From NCBI GenBank assembly GCA_014529385.2, contig CM043965.1:59922433-59986432 (forward strand): a stretch of DNA of 64,000 nucleotides, read 5' to 3'. Below are positions 13,717 through 25,853 of this stretch, piece by piece (positions within the stretch are counted from its first letter, which is position 1; every line of letters begins with the position of its first letter). The notes beneath the pieces are model-generated. The model worked only from the letters and a program-made list of their open reading frames with translations. It had not been told where the DNA came from and did no database searches. The translations under genes and the position numbers were made by a program. Source of the stretch: Adiantum capillus-veneris (Eukaryota; Streptophyta; Polypodiopsida; Polypodiales; Pteridaceae).

Positions 13717-13728
13717 ATTTATATCTAA
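12610..13728. repeat. 1.1-kb polypyrimidine (CT-rich) tract
   Basis: More than 1,100 bases of almost pure C and T on the plus strand: (CT)n blocks mixed with CCCTCTTTC and TATCTCTC variants, plus one TGTG insertion near 13370. Open frames of over 300 codons here are low-complexity Ser/Leu/Pro artefacts. The strand asymmetry could favour triplex or slipped structures. Confidence 0.97.
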
Positions 13729-13894
13729 CAAACTTAACATTTCTATCTAACATTCTATCCAAACAAGCCAAGCAAAGCAACCATTTCCAAGTAAGCCTAA
13801 CAAAGCAACCATTTTCAAACAAGCCGAGCAAAGCAACCCTTCCCAAATGAACGAGGTATGTTATGGATTCTCTATTTTTTTTTATTTTTCTCAA

Positions 13895-13941
13895 TTTATG
13901 CGTGCGTGTGTGTGTATCTATCTATGTGTGTGTGTGTGTGT

Positions 13942-13986
<45 letters not shown>
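13895..13986. repeat. (GT)n followed by (TAG)n microsatellite
   Basis: GT-rich sequence with interruptions leads into about 14 TAG/GTA triplets at about 13944-13986. Confidence 0.95.
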
Positions 13987-13987
<1 letters not shown>

Positions 13988-14074
13988 AAAACAAAAGGGA
14001 AAGAGGGAGGAGGTGCTTTGTTTTGTGTTTACCTCTTTCTTTGTAGCGTGGTTGATCTTTGGTTAGGTTGAACT

Positions 14075-14300
14075 TCCAAAGATGATGGCGGAAAACCCCC
14101 TTCGACGAAACCCCTTTCGATGTTGTGCTTCCAAAGTCGATGGCAAAAACTTGGACAAAACCCCCTTCGATGAAACGTGGGAATCTTGGAGAAGGAGAGA
14201 GAGGGAAGAGAGAGGGGGAAGGGGGGAGGGAGGGATGCTTGGAGAAGGAGAGAGAGGGAAGGGAGAGGGGGGTGGGAGAGGGGAGGGGGGGGAAGCTTGG
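14075..14300. repeat. Short direct repeats and purine-rich minisatellite
   Basis: Two copies of an AAAACCCCCTTCGA segment lie about 70 bases apart (14092 and 14157). A GA-rich minisatellite built on GAAGGAGAGAGAGGGA follows, with copies near 14190 and 14241. Confidence 0.7.
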
Positions 14301-14380
14301 GAGTGATGGGGGAGAGCAAGAACATAGAGTATGCAACAAAAACGCGGCATTCTCTGCCTTCTTGCCTATTTTAGGTGCCA

Positions 14381-14447
14381 GGCATTACCGTGGATGTTAC
14401 CGCGACCATTACCGCGCCTATTACCATATCTATTACCACGGTCGGTC
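14381..14447. repeat. Internal TTACCGCG-type motif array
   Basis: Contains GCATTACCGTGG, TGTTACCGCG, CCATTACCGCGCC, CTATTACCAT and CTATTACCACGG within 67 bases, about 340 bases upstream of the tnp2-like exons. It may be the promoter-proximal binding array or the original left end of a shorter element. Confidence 0.6.
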
Positions 14448-14786
14448 ATTTCCAACGGATACATGCGAATCCGAGGTTCCGGGGGGTGGGGGGTACAAAC
14501 CACCCCCTCTACCCTTAGCTATACATTATTTCATTTTTTAGCCTTTTGAGTTTTTTGATGAAGATTTTTACTTTTTTATGAATACTTTATTTTGTAGTAC
14601 TTTTAAATGTTTATTAATTGCATTTTTTAAGTTCTCTTTTAGCTAAAAATTATTTCAGCACTCATTGTCATTTTTTCCCTTTGACCTTAACTTTATGTAA
14701 AAATTTTTATGGGATTAAGGGCTTTCCTAATTATTTATTTTTTAGGACACATGACTTATAAATAAACACAATTTCACGTGTACAGA

Positions 14787-17700
14787 ACATCGACTGGGAT
14801 GATCGTGGTCCCGCTGGAGGCCCTGAGCACGATCGTTGGCTCAAGGAAAAACTCCCTTGTCCTTGTGTAAAGTGCAAAAGGGAAATCCCTCGCTTGATGC
14901 GCATTGCTTTGAAGCACGTGGAGAACGAAGGGCATTGGCATCCTCGAAAAAACACTCGAAGAGATGATAGCACAACTCACCCGTCGCTTGAGGAGACGCG
15001 TCTGTGTTCGGTGGTGGTGCATCGACGCACAAGGCCAAATGGCAGAGACGAGCGACTAGGTGATTTGGGTGCACTGCATGGTGATCCTCCCGTTGGCTCT
15101 ACTTCAACAACTTCTATGGCGTCTCTGTCGCACTTTGAGGCAGAGGATGAGCACATGTTTGACATGTGTGATGAGTAACTAGCTTATGAGCGCGATGTGT
15201 GCGAGGAGGACTGTCAGCCCTACACTAAACGGGCTATCGAAACAGAGGATACGAGTGCCAGAACGCCTCTTTATACGAAGGTGCATGGTACTCGATGCTC
15301 CGAACATCGTTGGAAGTCCTCAACTTGCAAGCAAATTTGGTTGGAGTAATACAAGTGTCGATGCACTACTTCTGTAAGTATGGAATGTGGCTTTTATATA
15401 CTGTCCACTCGCTTTATGGTGCCATCTTCTAGGAATTATACTAATATGCATGTTTATTGTAGTTTGATGGGAAAATGTTTCCAGAAGATCACTACATGCC
15501 TCCAGATCGCTGACAAGCTAGATCGTATGTCACTGCACTTGGAATAGAGTATGAGCACATCCATGCGTGATTCAATGATTGCATGCTATACCCAATGAGC
15601 ATGCACATGCTACCTCATGTCCCGTGTGCAGGGAGGCACGATACAAGACAGGAGTGAGCGGGGAGAACCTACCCCGCAAGGTATTGAGACATTTTTTGTT
15701 AATTCCTTGCATCCAACACATGTTTAAAAGTAGGTCTACCATGGAGCTTCTCGCGTGGCACGCGAACCATCACTCAAATGATGGAATGATGCGTGTCCCT
15801 GCTGATTTACCTGCATGGAGGCACATCAAAACTCAATGGCCAGAGTTTGGGTTGGAGCCTCGATACTTGAGGCTTGGGTTAGCAAGTGATGGTGTCAACC
15901 CCTTCGGCACTAATTCTACTTCATGGAGCACTTGGCCTGTGGTGGTCGTGAACTACAATATTCCACCATGGGAGACAACCAAGAAGGGCAATATAATTCT
16001 TCCTTGCTTGTGCCAGGGAGGTACAAAGTGTCAAATATTGACATTTACCTTGAGCCCCACATCGAGGAGTTGGAGGAGTTATGGAGAGGAATTTATGTTG
16101 TTGATGTCTCACTTGCAAAGGGGGGGAGAGAGGTCATTGTGAGGGGAATCCTTATGTGGACTATGCACAACTATCCTGGGCTTGGAGAGATTTTTGGTAA
16201 CCCCCTTTCCTCTATCTCTCTCTCCCTCTTTCCCTCTCTCCCTTTAGTTCACTTTAGTTCACTCATCTCTCCAACCATATGATATGTATGCAGAGTTGTC
16301 CACATTGGGGCACAATGCATGTGCTACTTGCGGGCCATCATTGGTGACGGAGAGGCCTGATTCCTTGCGCAAGGTAATCTATCCAAACAACCATTGTTTC
16401 TTACCCCAAGGGCATAACAAGCACAAGGATCCAACAAATGGGAAGACTCCTCTAAACCTCATGATGGCAGATTGGGCAACCATTTGGGAAGAACACCACA
16501 ACAACAATCCAGCTCCGTGTCCTCTACCAAAAGGTATGTCAAGGTATTTGATATTTTTAATTCTTCATATTGGAAGGACTTAAAAATACAACGCCTCTTG
16601 GATCCCATGCACATATTCAAGAATGTAGCCCAAACACTATGGGACCACATTATTGGCAAGAAGGACTCTTTGGGTGCGAGGGAGGATTTGAGGCTTTTAA
16701 AACGTCTCCCCGTCTCTGCTACTCCATGTTGTGTCCCAAATGAGAAGATTGTGCTTCCTAAAGCACCATGGATACTAGGCAAAGAAGAATTAGACAAGGT
16801 GAAGGGTACCATTGCCTCTATTTGCACACCAACAAGATACATGAGGTCGCTAAAGGGAGCTTTCACAAAAGAGAAGAAGGGTGGAAGCGTTCAATTGTAT
16901 GGGTTGAAGTCCCATGATTGAGACAAGATGCTTCATGTAAGCTTCATACTCCCTGTTCTATCTATAGTTTGTGTGTATGACTATCACTCACTTTCCCTTT
17001 CCCTGATTTACATTGTAGTTCATTCTACCGGTGAGTATGTGTATATATCGGGGCAAGAAAGGTAGGGATGCTATTTTCAAACTAGGAGAGCTAGTAAGAT
17101 ACACCACAAGACTCCACTCAACTACACATTTTTTATGTACATAATAATTTCAACTAGCACTTAGTGTATCCTTGTGTGTTTTCTTGAAGATTTGTGAGCT
17201 CCAAGGAAATCAAAATAGATGCTATCCCTGCTGCTCAAACACTTGCAACTGAAACTGTGTGTGCCATTAAAGATGCATTTCCTCGATCGGTCCTTCTTAA
17301 TCAAATCCACCTCTTCTTCATGTGGTGGAGGAGATCGCTATATGTGGAGTAGTGCATGCACGATGGATGTTCTTCTTAGAGAGGTTTTTAAAGACTCTCA
17401 AAGATTTTGTGCGGCTACGGTCACAACCAGAGGCATGTATGCCGAAGGGTGGATTGTTCAAGAGGTATTTGTTTACATATCAGAGTATTTGGCACAAGTT
17501 GATCCTTCAATGCCTCACATGTGGTCAAACGAGGAAGATGCAAGGATGACTTCACACTTGCCAAGTGGAAAGGGGAAATTACTTAACATGGGTATGAATC
17601 TATCCCGAGTGGTCAATAACTTTTGTATTCTCAATGCAAAGATTATGACCAAGTGGGTGGACTTGTGGATAGTGGCAAAGGCAAGGCGTTTGCAAGAGAG

Positions 17701-18728
17701 GGAAGCATGGAAACAAGCACATGGAGGAAGGAGGGCAGCCCTAGTGCGGCCTAGACACCTTGCATGTTTCCCAGATCTCATTAGTCCAGAGTGGATTCAT
17801 GAGAGAATGATTGAGGCAAAAGCGCGCGGAGAAGACATCACAAGCAAAGAATGGGAGTATGCACGAGGCTGCGTACCAAAGGTAGAGTACTCGTATACCT
17901 AAACCATATTGTAACGCTATTTCTTGACATTATCTTTAATATGTATTTGATAAATTAATATACTTTTCTATTTTGTAGTGCCTTTCCTTTAACTCTACGT
18001 GGTCAAAGGGTCGTCACTTTCGTACATGCCACATTGACGAGCATAGAACCACCATGGATTGTGCCATCATGGGCAACTTTGACACAGACGGTGATGAAGC
18101 TAGGTACTGTGGAACTATTAAAAGGATACTAAAGTTTAATTTTAGAACCTTTGATACCTTCATCTTCGAGTGCAAGTGGTTTGCAAATGTGTCTAGACAA
18201 CATGAGAATGACCTCTACATGGTGGACTCTAGTGTGCATCACACAGGGAGGTATGAAAATTTAGTTTTACTAGGCAATTGTGAGTAGGTGAGTGACATGT
18301 ACCTTTTTTATTCTTATTTCCTTGAAGTGTTAGCTATACCAATGTTACTCACTTTGAGCTTCTATTTTATAGGTCATCTATATCCCAGCAATGCATCAAC
18401 CAAAACTTTGGTTCGTAATTCTCGTAACACCTCGGGGGAGAACCATTTTTTTCACTAATGAAGTGGAGACTTTCTTCAGCCCTCTTCCACCTCCGACTTT
18501 GGATAAGGTGGAAACAGAGGAGAGGGAGGTCGATGAATCAAGTCTGGCGACAACGAGGATGATTGTCATGATGATGAAGATGATGAGATGGAGGATGACG
18601 AACTCAAAGATGATGAAGGCAATGCATCCACAAACGACAATTCCGTTTCTCTCTTTATTGATTTAGGAGCCATGGGCTTAGAATTGGATGATGCCTCATG
18701 TAGAGATCTTTTGGAAGATGATTCATAA
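14787..18728 (+). pseudogene. CACTA transposase (tnp2-like), decayed multi-exon gene
   Basis: Blocks occur in the usual plant tnp2 order. The transposase-associated domain has PCPCVKCKREIPRL and a His-rich end (14.79-14.96 kb). LYEGAWYSMLRTSLEVLNL follows at 15.28 kb, then GIEYEHIHA.FNDCMLY (15.54 kb) and NLPRKVLRHFLLIPCIQHMF. LASDGVNPFG (15.88 kb) should carry the first catalytic Asp. Next come NIDIYLEPHIEELEELW and LLDPMHIFKNV (16.6 kb, the LDxMHIxKN catalytic block). Then come a DUF4218-like part (17.2-17.6 kb), a DUF4216-like part (CAIMGNFDTDG…, 18.06-18.28 kb) and an acidic tail ending LLEDDS at 18728. Introns separate the blocks. Stops near 15176, 15511, 15568 and 15648 and a frameshift in the tail make it a pseudogene. 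The intact enzyme cuts and pastes CACTA elements. Confidence 0.85.
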
Positions 18729-18918
18729 ACATTTTGGAAGAATCATCTTTTGGAAGATGATTCATAAACATTTTGCAGTTACAAAGTTTTTTGGTTGTGT
18801 AATCCATTCATCTCTCTCTCCCACCTCTTCCTCTCTTTACATTTGAGAATATGCTCAATTATGTTAATCAATTGACAATGCTTATTTTAGTTGTAACCAA
18901 GTGTAATCTTATATCCCC

Positions 18919-18946
18919 CCCTCCTCCTCCTCCCTCTCCCTCTCTC

Positions 18947-19012
<66 letters not shown>
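18919..19012. repeat. (CT)n microsatellite
   Basis: A CT run just after the transposase stop, preceded by a CCTCCT-rich stretch. Confidence 0.95.
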
Positions 19013-19014
<2 letters not shown>

Positions 19015-19086
19015 CTTTTTTAAATTTGAAAATTTTATACAATATTCTTTAATTTTTATTGAGAGGAGGGAAACATCAAAGTTTGA

Positions 19087-19110
19087 AGGGGGGGGGGGGG
19101 GGGGGGGGGT
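19087..19110. repeat. G homopolymer tract
   Basis: A run of about 23 G residues on the plus strand, prone to sequencing and replication slippage and able to form G-quadruplex. Confidence 0.9.
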
Positions 19111-19164
19111 TAAGCAAGAATTTGAAAGTTTAGGCGCTAAATCTGGCTGTCAGATGTACCAACG

Positions 19165-19232
19165 ATAATGTACGCGGTAATAATACCGGTAATCTACTCG
19201 ATAATAACAATGGTAATATACGTGAAAATATT
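19165..19232. repeat. Right subterminal motif array of the CACTA-type element
   Basis: GTACGCGGTAATAATACCGG, TAATCTACTCGATAATAAC and ATGGTAATATACGTG repeat the TTACC motif, mostly in inverse orientation to the left array. Confidence 0.5.
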
Positions 19233-19427
19233 TTAAACACAAAAAAAAATCTCCCCGCCCTCCTCTCTCTTGCTTTGCACCTTCTCTCTACAAAACACAG
19301 TAAAGCAGCGCGGTAAACACTTGGAGATTTTCATAGTGCCGACGCAGGCTCTTTTCGAAGCTTTTTTTATAAAAGAGATTGAGAGAGAGCGAGGAGAGAG
19401 AAACAGAGGGGGAGGGGTTGAAAAAAA

Positions 19428-20325
19428 AACCTAGGTTTAGTGTAACCCCACCTGCAAATTTTGAGATTTACCTCTAAATTTTAAATTTGAAAGTGAAAAA
19501 ACCTACAAAATCTAGAGAAATGTTGCGTCATTTGGTGTAAAAATCTTTAAATTTAGTCAGCTCACCACTAAAATTCTCATAAGCAGGTTTGCCAAGTTTT
19601 CAAAACAAAGTTTTTTTCGAGCACTAGTCCCTGCCCATACGTAAAATAGTCTGCGTCTCTTTCAAAGTAATTTTTTGAAGGGTTTTCTTTATACTATATA
19701 GTTGTTGAAAATAAAGGTTGAACTTGAGGACCTTCTTGCCTCATCTATTGTGAGTTTCCTTAACTCCTTCAAAACCTTTCCTAGCCAACAAAGTTGTCTC
19801 AACGTGGCACAATGTTGTTTGTTTTAGCACAACCAACCTCCCAGTTACTTCTTTGAGGGGGTTACCTTATGAGGTGCTAAGTACCGAGGCTTGGGCCATA
19901 TCATTCTGCAAGATGATAGATGCAATGCTAGATTACCATCCATTTTAATTTCTATGAGGCATTGATGGGCATACAAATCCCAAACAATAAATAGAGTACA
20001 AACAAAAATGGAGGGCTAAGCCGCATTAGGAAAAGCATTTCAAAGGACTCAATGACAATCATACACCATGGCTCTAATAAGTGTATTCAGCATAGGGACA
20101 TCACACATTGGGTGAGTAATCTGGGTCGAGGCATGACTGACAACTCAGCAGACTAGCAAACCTGAGTAGTCTAGGAGCTTTGAGTTGTGCTCATATTAAC
20201 ATGGAAAATTTAAGAGAATATTTTTACACTAAATTTCTCTAAAGTTTGTATGTTTTTTCACCTTCTACTTTGAATTTGAAGACAAATCTCAAAATTTGTA
20301 GGTGGAATTACACTAAACCTAGGTT
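19428..20325. mobile_element. Non-autonomous element with ~130-bp terminal inverted repeats
   Basis: AACCTAGGTTTAGTGTAA at the left end and its complement at the right end (TTACACTAAACCTAGGTT) start inverted repeats of about 130 bases (19428-19557 and about 20196-20325). The repeats share further blocks such as AAATTTTGAGATTT and GTGAAAAAAC. The 898-bp interval has no coding capacity. A target duplication is not evident. Long repeats of this kind suggest a MULE-like or foldback MITE. Confidence 0.75.
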
Positions 20326-21145
20326 TCTATCGATATGGTAAATAAAAGAGAACTAGCATGTGGACAAACTTGTCATAAGAAATTGTCCATAGCTTTATCA
20401 ACCTTGCGTACTCTTCTATCAAAGCACTCTTTATAATCCCCCACCATTACCACCTCCCTTGACACATTTGACGCCACCACCTTTGGCAACACCACTAACT
20501 CCCACTCCCCCCCGATAGAAGGCTACCTATGATGGTGTGATCCAAACTTTAATATATACCACGACATGGATTTTCTCAAAAGAATAGCCTCATTGCAATA
20601 ATAGAATTATTTTCAAGTTTCCACCATTTTCTCTAGAGTAACTTAAAATGCATAGTATGTTGCCATACATCAACCCACAATAACTTGAGGTAGAGCAAGA
20701 GAGAGGAGAAGACGAAGAAGAAGAAGAAGTGAAGAGAAGCTCAAGCTCCCAGACTCTCCTTATTCATGAGATTTGTTTGAGTGGCAACAACCTTACTCTT
20801 TTAGTGTATGTCTCGTGGTCCTACACGTAGGGAGGTTGGAATAGGAGATTTATATCCAATAAAATCATGGTTCCACAATTCCCAACAAGGATCAATGGTG
20901 GTAGAAATGAGCTTTTAATATCTAAGGGAAACTAGTTCCAAGAAGAGGAATATCAACATGCCATTGTATGGGTTCCAATTTTTCTAGCCCATCAATGGAA
21001 ACATTCTACCAACCCTTGTTCAAGGGGTTTTCTCTGTCAAAAACGTGTGGTCGTTTTACCACTAAAACTAGGTGTAATCTTGTTTTAGTTTTTTTTTTTG
21101 TGCTTGAAGTCACCTAAAAGATCTTGTTTTTTTTTTAATGTGCTC
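20326..21145. other. Non-coding stretch before gypsy copy 1
   Basis: A (GAA)n-like purine patch lies at about 20706-20740. No gene was recognised. A T-rich junction near 21140 marks the truncated 5' edge of the gypsy copy. Confidence 0.5.
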
Positions 21146-22029
21146 CTAAATTAGTGACCACTAAGGGTCAACCCATAGATATCCACATTGCATCTAGCTT
21201 ATAGGACACCCCTAGCATCTCAATCCTAGATGGAGCGTTCCTAAACGAGAACTGGGAGTACAAACTACAAACAAAAACTCTAACCAACCTATATACAGGT
21301 CACACCTATCACGTGGGTTGGCTAGATGTCCTACAATCCACAACGGGTGCTACTAGTGTAGAGGATCAACAACAAAGAGTTTGTGAGGTCATCCATAGGG
21401 TTATTGAGTTAGAGAGACAGAACAAGGGGATCCACATGCCTTCAATGCGTCTCATGAGATTCTTGGATATAGGGAAGGCTAAAAGACCAACCTTATGGCA
21501 AATGGAGACTCCCTCGGTACGTCCGATGGATCCTCCATATGTTGTTTTCCCAGGGGTCTTAGTGTAATCTGAGCCCACAAGTGATAGATTTACTTTTCGA
21601 AGTCTAGCTCATCTTTCCCTCGATGATACCACAAGTACCATGCCTACCCCAGTGATGGGCATGCCAAGAAACACACCATGGACCTCTTTTGTTAGTAAAG
21701 CACCCCTACATGGTAGCTCAATGCTTGCAACAATACCTACAAGCGTGTATGAATCATGTACACCTGTGGATCCTTGTACTCATGTAGCTCCTATCCCTCC
21801 CATTGTTTCAACAACCTATGATCTCCAAACACAACATCCAAGCTCTTATTTCAATGGGATCATATCGGCAAGCATTAGCATGTCACATCTGATGTCTGCT
21901 ATGCCTAGGGCCACACATATGAACTTTGGGCCACCACATGGCACAACACCATACTAAACTTGGAACCCAAGGGCTTCCTATGCACCAAGCCCAATGCCAA
22001 TACCTACTCCACATGTAGTCTCTGGAGCG

Positions 22030-23610
22030 GTGCCTACTCACTTAGGTGACGTTGCAACATTTGCTCAAGCTATCGATCCATCAATTGCTGATAATATGCA
22101 TAACACACCTGATAGAGAGCGTAGAAGAAAGGCAGTACCAAATAGCCAAGCTCACACAAAAAAGTAGTGGAGATGGAGATGTGAGAAAGCATATCCAAGT
22201 GTTTCAACAAATATGCGATTCCCTAAGAGAATACAATGACCTACATAAGAGTAATGCTTTAAGCATGACTTTAAGTGGGAAGGCTGCGGATTGGTATAGA
22301 ACCCTAAGGGTGGAAGAAAAAAAGGTTTACCCTACCCTTAATAGACTGTTCTTGAAAGAATACATACGAGAGGTAGTGCTTTGGGGTGTAGCATCTCAAC
22401 TCCATAAATCCCAACGAGAGGAAGGAGAGTCGGTAAGATACTTTATTAGGCCCTTGAAGCATTTAAATTCTGGTTGTAATCCAAATGAGCACTTCAATAA
22501 TAACCAATTTCTTGATAGATTCATTAGGGGATTACGACATGAGGATATCTACAATGGCCTAGTCATTAGAGATATCACCACTTGGGAAGGAGTCACCACC
22601 AATGCGATCAAATTGGAGGATAATTTAATAATTCATGATGAAAGAGTGTCTGTTGAGCTTAAATCTACTAGCTCGCAAGCATTGGGGCATCAACCAATGA
22701 CCCTAAAGCCTATTTCTAAGGAGCCAAAGATATCTTAGATGACTTTAGCAAATCTCACGAAGACCATTCAAGAGAGTCTTAGAGACAATCGTGCTCCACA
22801 AAACAATCATATATATCCAAGAAGGGAGCAACAATGGTGCTTGGTATTCTATGGTCCGCATAGTACAAGTGAATGCCCTACTTTTATCGTAAAATTCAAT
22901 GGAAAATGCAATGCCTATGGGAGGTATGGTCATCAAGAGAAGGATTGCATAGTATTTAAGCGCGTGATTGCCAATAGACCAACCTTAGCATGGATGGACA
23001 CACCTCATTTGGCTGCATTGATGCCGGCCCCATCTCTTGAATAAACGTCACAACACATGGTCCCTAGGGCCCAAACTGTTGTTCAAACAACACCCTTACC
23101 ACCTCCAGTGCTAGGACATCCGAAAATCACTTCTGTGAATCAAGTGGGTTGTGAGTCATCTATTGCTTGTTTGGATGGCTGTGAGGAAGATATAGACCCT
23201 AATATTGCTATGGGATTGATGCACTTGAAGAAATTCCACAATACTACATGGAGGACTATTGGGGACGATTCAAACCTGTCTATCAAGTAGCTGCTCTTGT
23301 TGCAAGACGCCAAAATAACAATTACACTCCCAAGAGACCACCTCTTCAATGCTATGAGTGTGGAGGTCCACATCATGTAGCCGAGTGTCCTATTAGGCTA
23401 CAAAAGAATGCTACACTAATGCAAACCAATCAAGCGAGCATGTCTACAATGCCGATACTCATGTGTAACCGATGTGGCATAGATCATTTGATTGCCCAAT
23501 GTCCGAATAATCCAAATGCACCAAAGATCATGCCATTAAACTTGATTGAGGTTACGAAGGAGCCATCACAAGGTACACTTGGGGTACCAGTAATTGTAAT
23601 CACATGATCG
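22030..23610 (+). pseudogene. Gypsy gag with CCHC knuckles (copy 1)
   Basis: The retrotransposon-gag core lies at about 22130-22640 (LTQKSSGDGDVRKHIQVF…ALSMTLSGKAADWYRTLRV…, then a GESVRYFI block). The family forms the capsid and packages element RNA. Three knuckle-like motifs follow. At 22904-22950, CNAYGRYGHQEKDC has its second Cys changed to Tyr. At 23350-23390, CYECGGPHHVAEC is intact. At 23463-23505, CNRCGIDHLIAQC is intact. Stops at 22736 and 23042 break the frame, so no full Gag can be made. The unusual multiplicity of knuckles may reflect duplication. Confidence 0.8.
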
Positions 23611-24174
23611 ATGCTCAAAAAACAAAATTATATTCTTGAGGAAAGAGACACGGCATCAATTGCCCAATCTCAAAAGAAGAAGAAAACACGAAGGAAGAGA
23701 TTGCAAAAGCAGCGAAGTTAGACCCAGTTCAAAGACCAACATAGAGAGTGGTGATGACCCCGTTTATATGAATGATACTGAAGAGGATTTTGATTCAGGT
23801 GAAATCATGGAGACCAAAACGACCACTAGGAAAGAAACCAACAAGGAAGATCGTCATGAGCCGCAATGACCAAGACCTAAGAAGAAGATAGGAATAGTAC
23901 CCAAAACCTACAGAGGAGATCGAGCAAGTCAAGCAATTAAGGAGTTTGGTAGAAGATACCCAAAGGGATCTAGACTGAGCATCAATTTCCCAGACTCAAA
24001 AGAAGAAGAAAACACAAAGAGATCATAAAAAGCCATAAAGTCAAACTCCAGTTCAAAGACCAACATAGGGACTAGTGATGACCCCATATATATGAATGAT
24101 GTTGAAGAGGATTCTGATTCAGGTGAAACCATGGAAATCAAAACAATCACTAGGAAGGAAACCGACAAGAAATA

Positions 24175-24861
24175 TTGGAAAGAATGTTTATAGAGGGACT
24201 ACCTAACCCTGTCAAAGAAATGGAGATCCCATCTTCCCCACATCAAGGGACTGAAGCCGAAAAGGTGTCGTTAAATATTTCCAAATTGATGTATTTAATG
24301 GCTTCAAAAGCTAGAGCCACCATGATATCCAAAGTATATGGAGACTCTGATCTATTCTTAGCTCTTCAAGCTTTCCTCAACGGAGAATTGAAATTCGGGC
24401 TACCACAATTTGCACAGATGGATGGAGCTAGGGAGATGCCAATAGAGGAGGAACACTTAGATCCACAACCCAACCTAGATGGGAATTTTGTTGTAGAAAT
24501 ACCTCTTAACAAGTTGGGACAATACTTTGAGGGCGATGAATCCAATGCGACCATACCAATCAGTACCAAGGAATTAACTGTGAAGGGAATCCTTGATGGT
24601 GGCACTGGGGTTAGCATTGTGACAGAAAATTTATAGGATACTATGGAAAGACCTCACCTTGGAACCACAACCATAGTAGTAAAGATGGCCACTGGGTCTA
24701 TTGGTAAACCTATTGGGATGCTCGAAGATCTCAAGATCAAGGTCTTTGGACACAAAATAAGAAATACCTTCATTGTTATGGATTTCTCCAAACACACTAT
24801 GACATCTGAGATGATCTTAGGACGTCCTTTCATGAGGGAAGCAAAAATGGTGCATGACTAG
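24175..24861 (+). pseudogene. Gypsy aspartic protease domain (copy 1)
   Basis: The segment reads LNKLGQYFEGDES…KGILDGGTGVSIVTENL, a stop at 24634, then FIVMDFSKHTMTSEMILGRPFM. The last block is the retropepsin ILGRPFL-type flap/α-helix region. The active-site triad is DGG rather than DSG or DTG; copy 2 also has DGG and the minus-strand relative at 58.9 kb has DSG. In the family the enzyme cleaves Gag-Pol. The stop between the two halves inactivates this copy. Confidence 0.8.
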
Positions 24862-25853
24862 TCTAAAAACCATGTCTACTTGCAGTTCCAAGACTCTGTC
24901 ATTCGAGTGGATCTTATAATTGGTCGAGCACATATTTAGGAAACAAATTCATAATTGATCATAGATCTGACATCACAGTTCACTAGGCCCAATTGCAGTA
25001 TTGTTCCACATATAAAATGGACATTAATGTTTGGAAAGATTCTCCTTACATGGATGTTCTACCTGGGATGACTGAGTCTGACAATGTGATTGGGTCCACC
25101 TAGTAGCAACCATAGACACTTGGCGAAATAGGGGGACGACCTGGGTATCACATGAGGGGGATAAAATGCCAGCACTTGTACCTTTAAATATGATAGAAGC
25201 AATGTATATAGCTTGTGTTTGACCTACAAGATGAAGGCTTGACTGACATTGGAACCAGTAGCGTCTCGCAAGACTATAGTCCACACGATTCGGGTGAAAA
25301 TCATTAATTGAGATTGACTCTGAGGAAAAAGAATCTGAGTTAAATGTAAGTGTAAATGGAGACAAACCATTCAGGGCCCAGTGGTACCTTAGATGACAAC
25401 CTATCCAATGCAGTAGAAGGCACAAATAGCGATTCATCTAGTGACTCTTCACTAGAGGTCGGCGTAATAAAAAATTAGAGAAGAAGAGTAAGAGACATAG
25501 GAGGCGACGATATTGAGAAAATGTGCGTGCTAGAATAAAAGAAAATAAATCTACCACATAATGGCTTAATTATATAGGGGCATGTGATGCTCATCGAAAG
25601 CTGGTAGATAACTGGGATGAATACCTTCAAAGCGTTATGTGGTGTAGTCCACAACCCATTGACATCAGAAAACTAGAGGCTACAAAGAGGCCAAATTTGA
25701 GCCGTATTGTAATAAGGAGACGACAAAATTGAGAGTTAGCTCAACAACAAAAGGAAGCGGAAGTGAAATCACAGTCCACAAAACAGCAAGACCCATAGAC
25801 TTACACCCTGCAATCGATCATTTCTAATCCTAGACACAAAGGAGCGTAAGGTT

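Larger units (their letters stand above)
10014..19354 (+). mobile_element. Decayed CACTA (En/Spm)-type transposon, boundaries tentative
   Basis: The interval holds a tnp2-like transposase pseudogene on the plus strand and a spliced second gene on the minus strand. Arrays of TTACCGCG/TTACCACG-like motifs lie at about 10165-10225 and, in inverted orientation, at about 19165-19232. That is the usual subterminal design of CACTA elements. CACTATAAGAGG at 10014 and the complement of CACTATGAAAAT ending at 19354 could be the terminal repeats, but they match only 8 of 12 bases. The flanking triplets (CTG and CCG) do not match, so the exact ends are inference. A third motif array at 14381 could instead mark a shorter element. 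Confidence 0.45.

Noticed and set aside
12500-13750. Long open frames (over 300-400 codons) in the CT-rich tract
   Set aside because: Every frame of a CT repeat is open and gives Ser/Leu/Pro runs. There is no domain, codon bias or splice signal.
10014-19354. CACTAT termini as proven CACTA ends
   Set aside because: Only 8 of 12 bases match and the flanking triplets differ, so the boundaries are kept as tentative.
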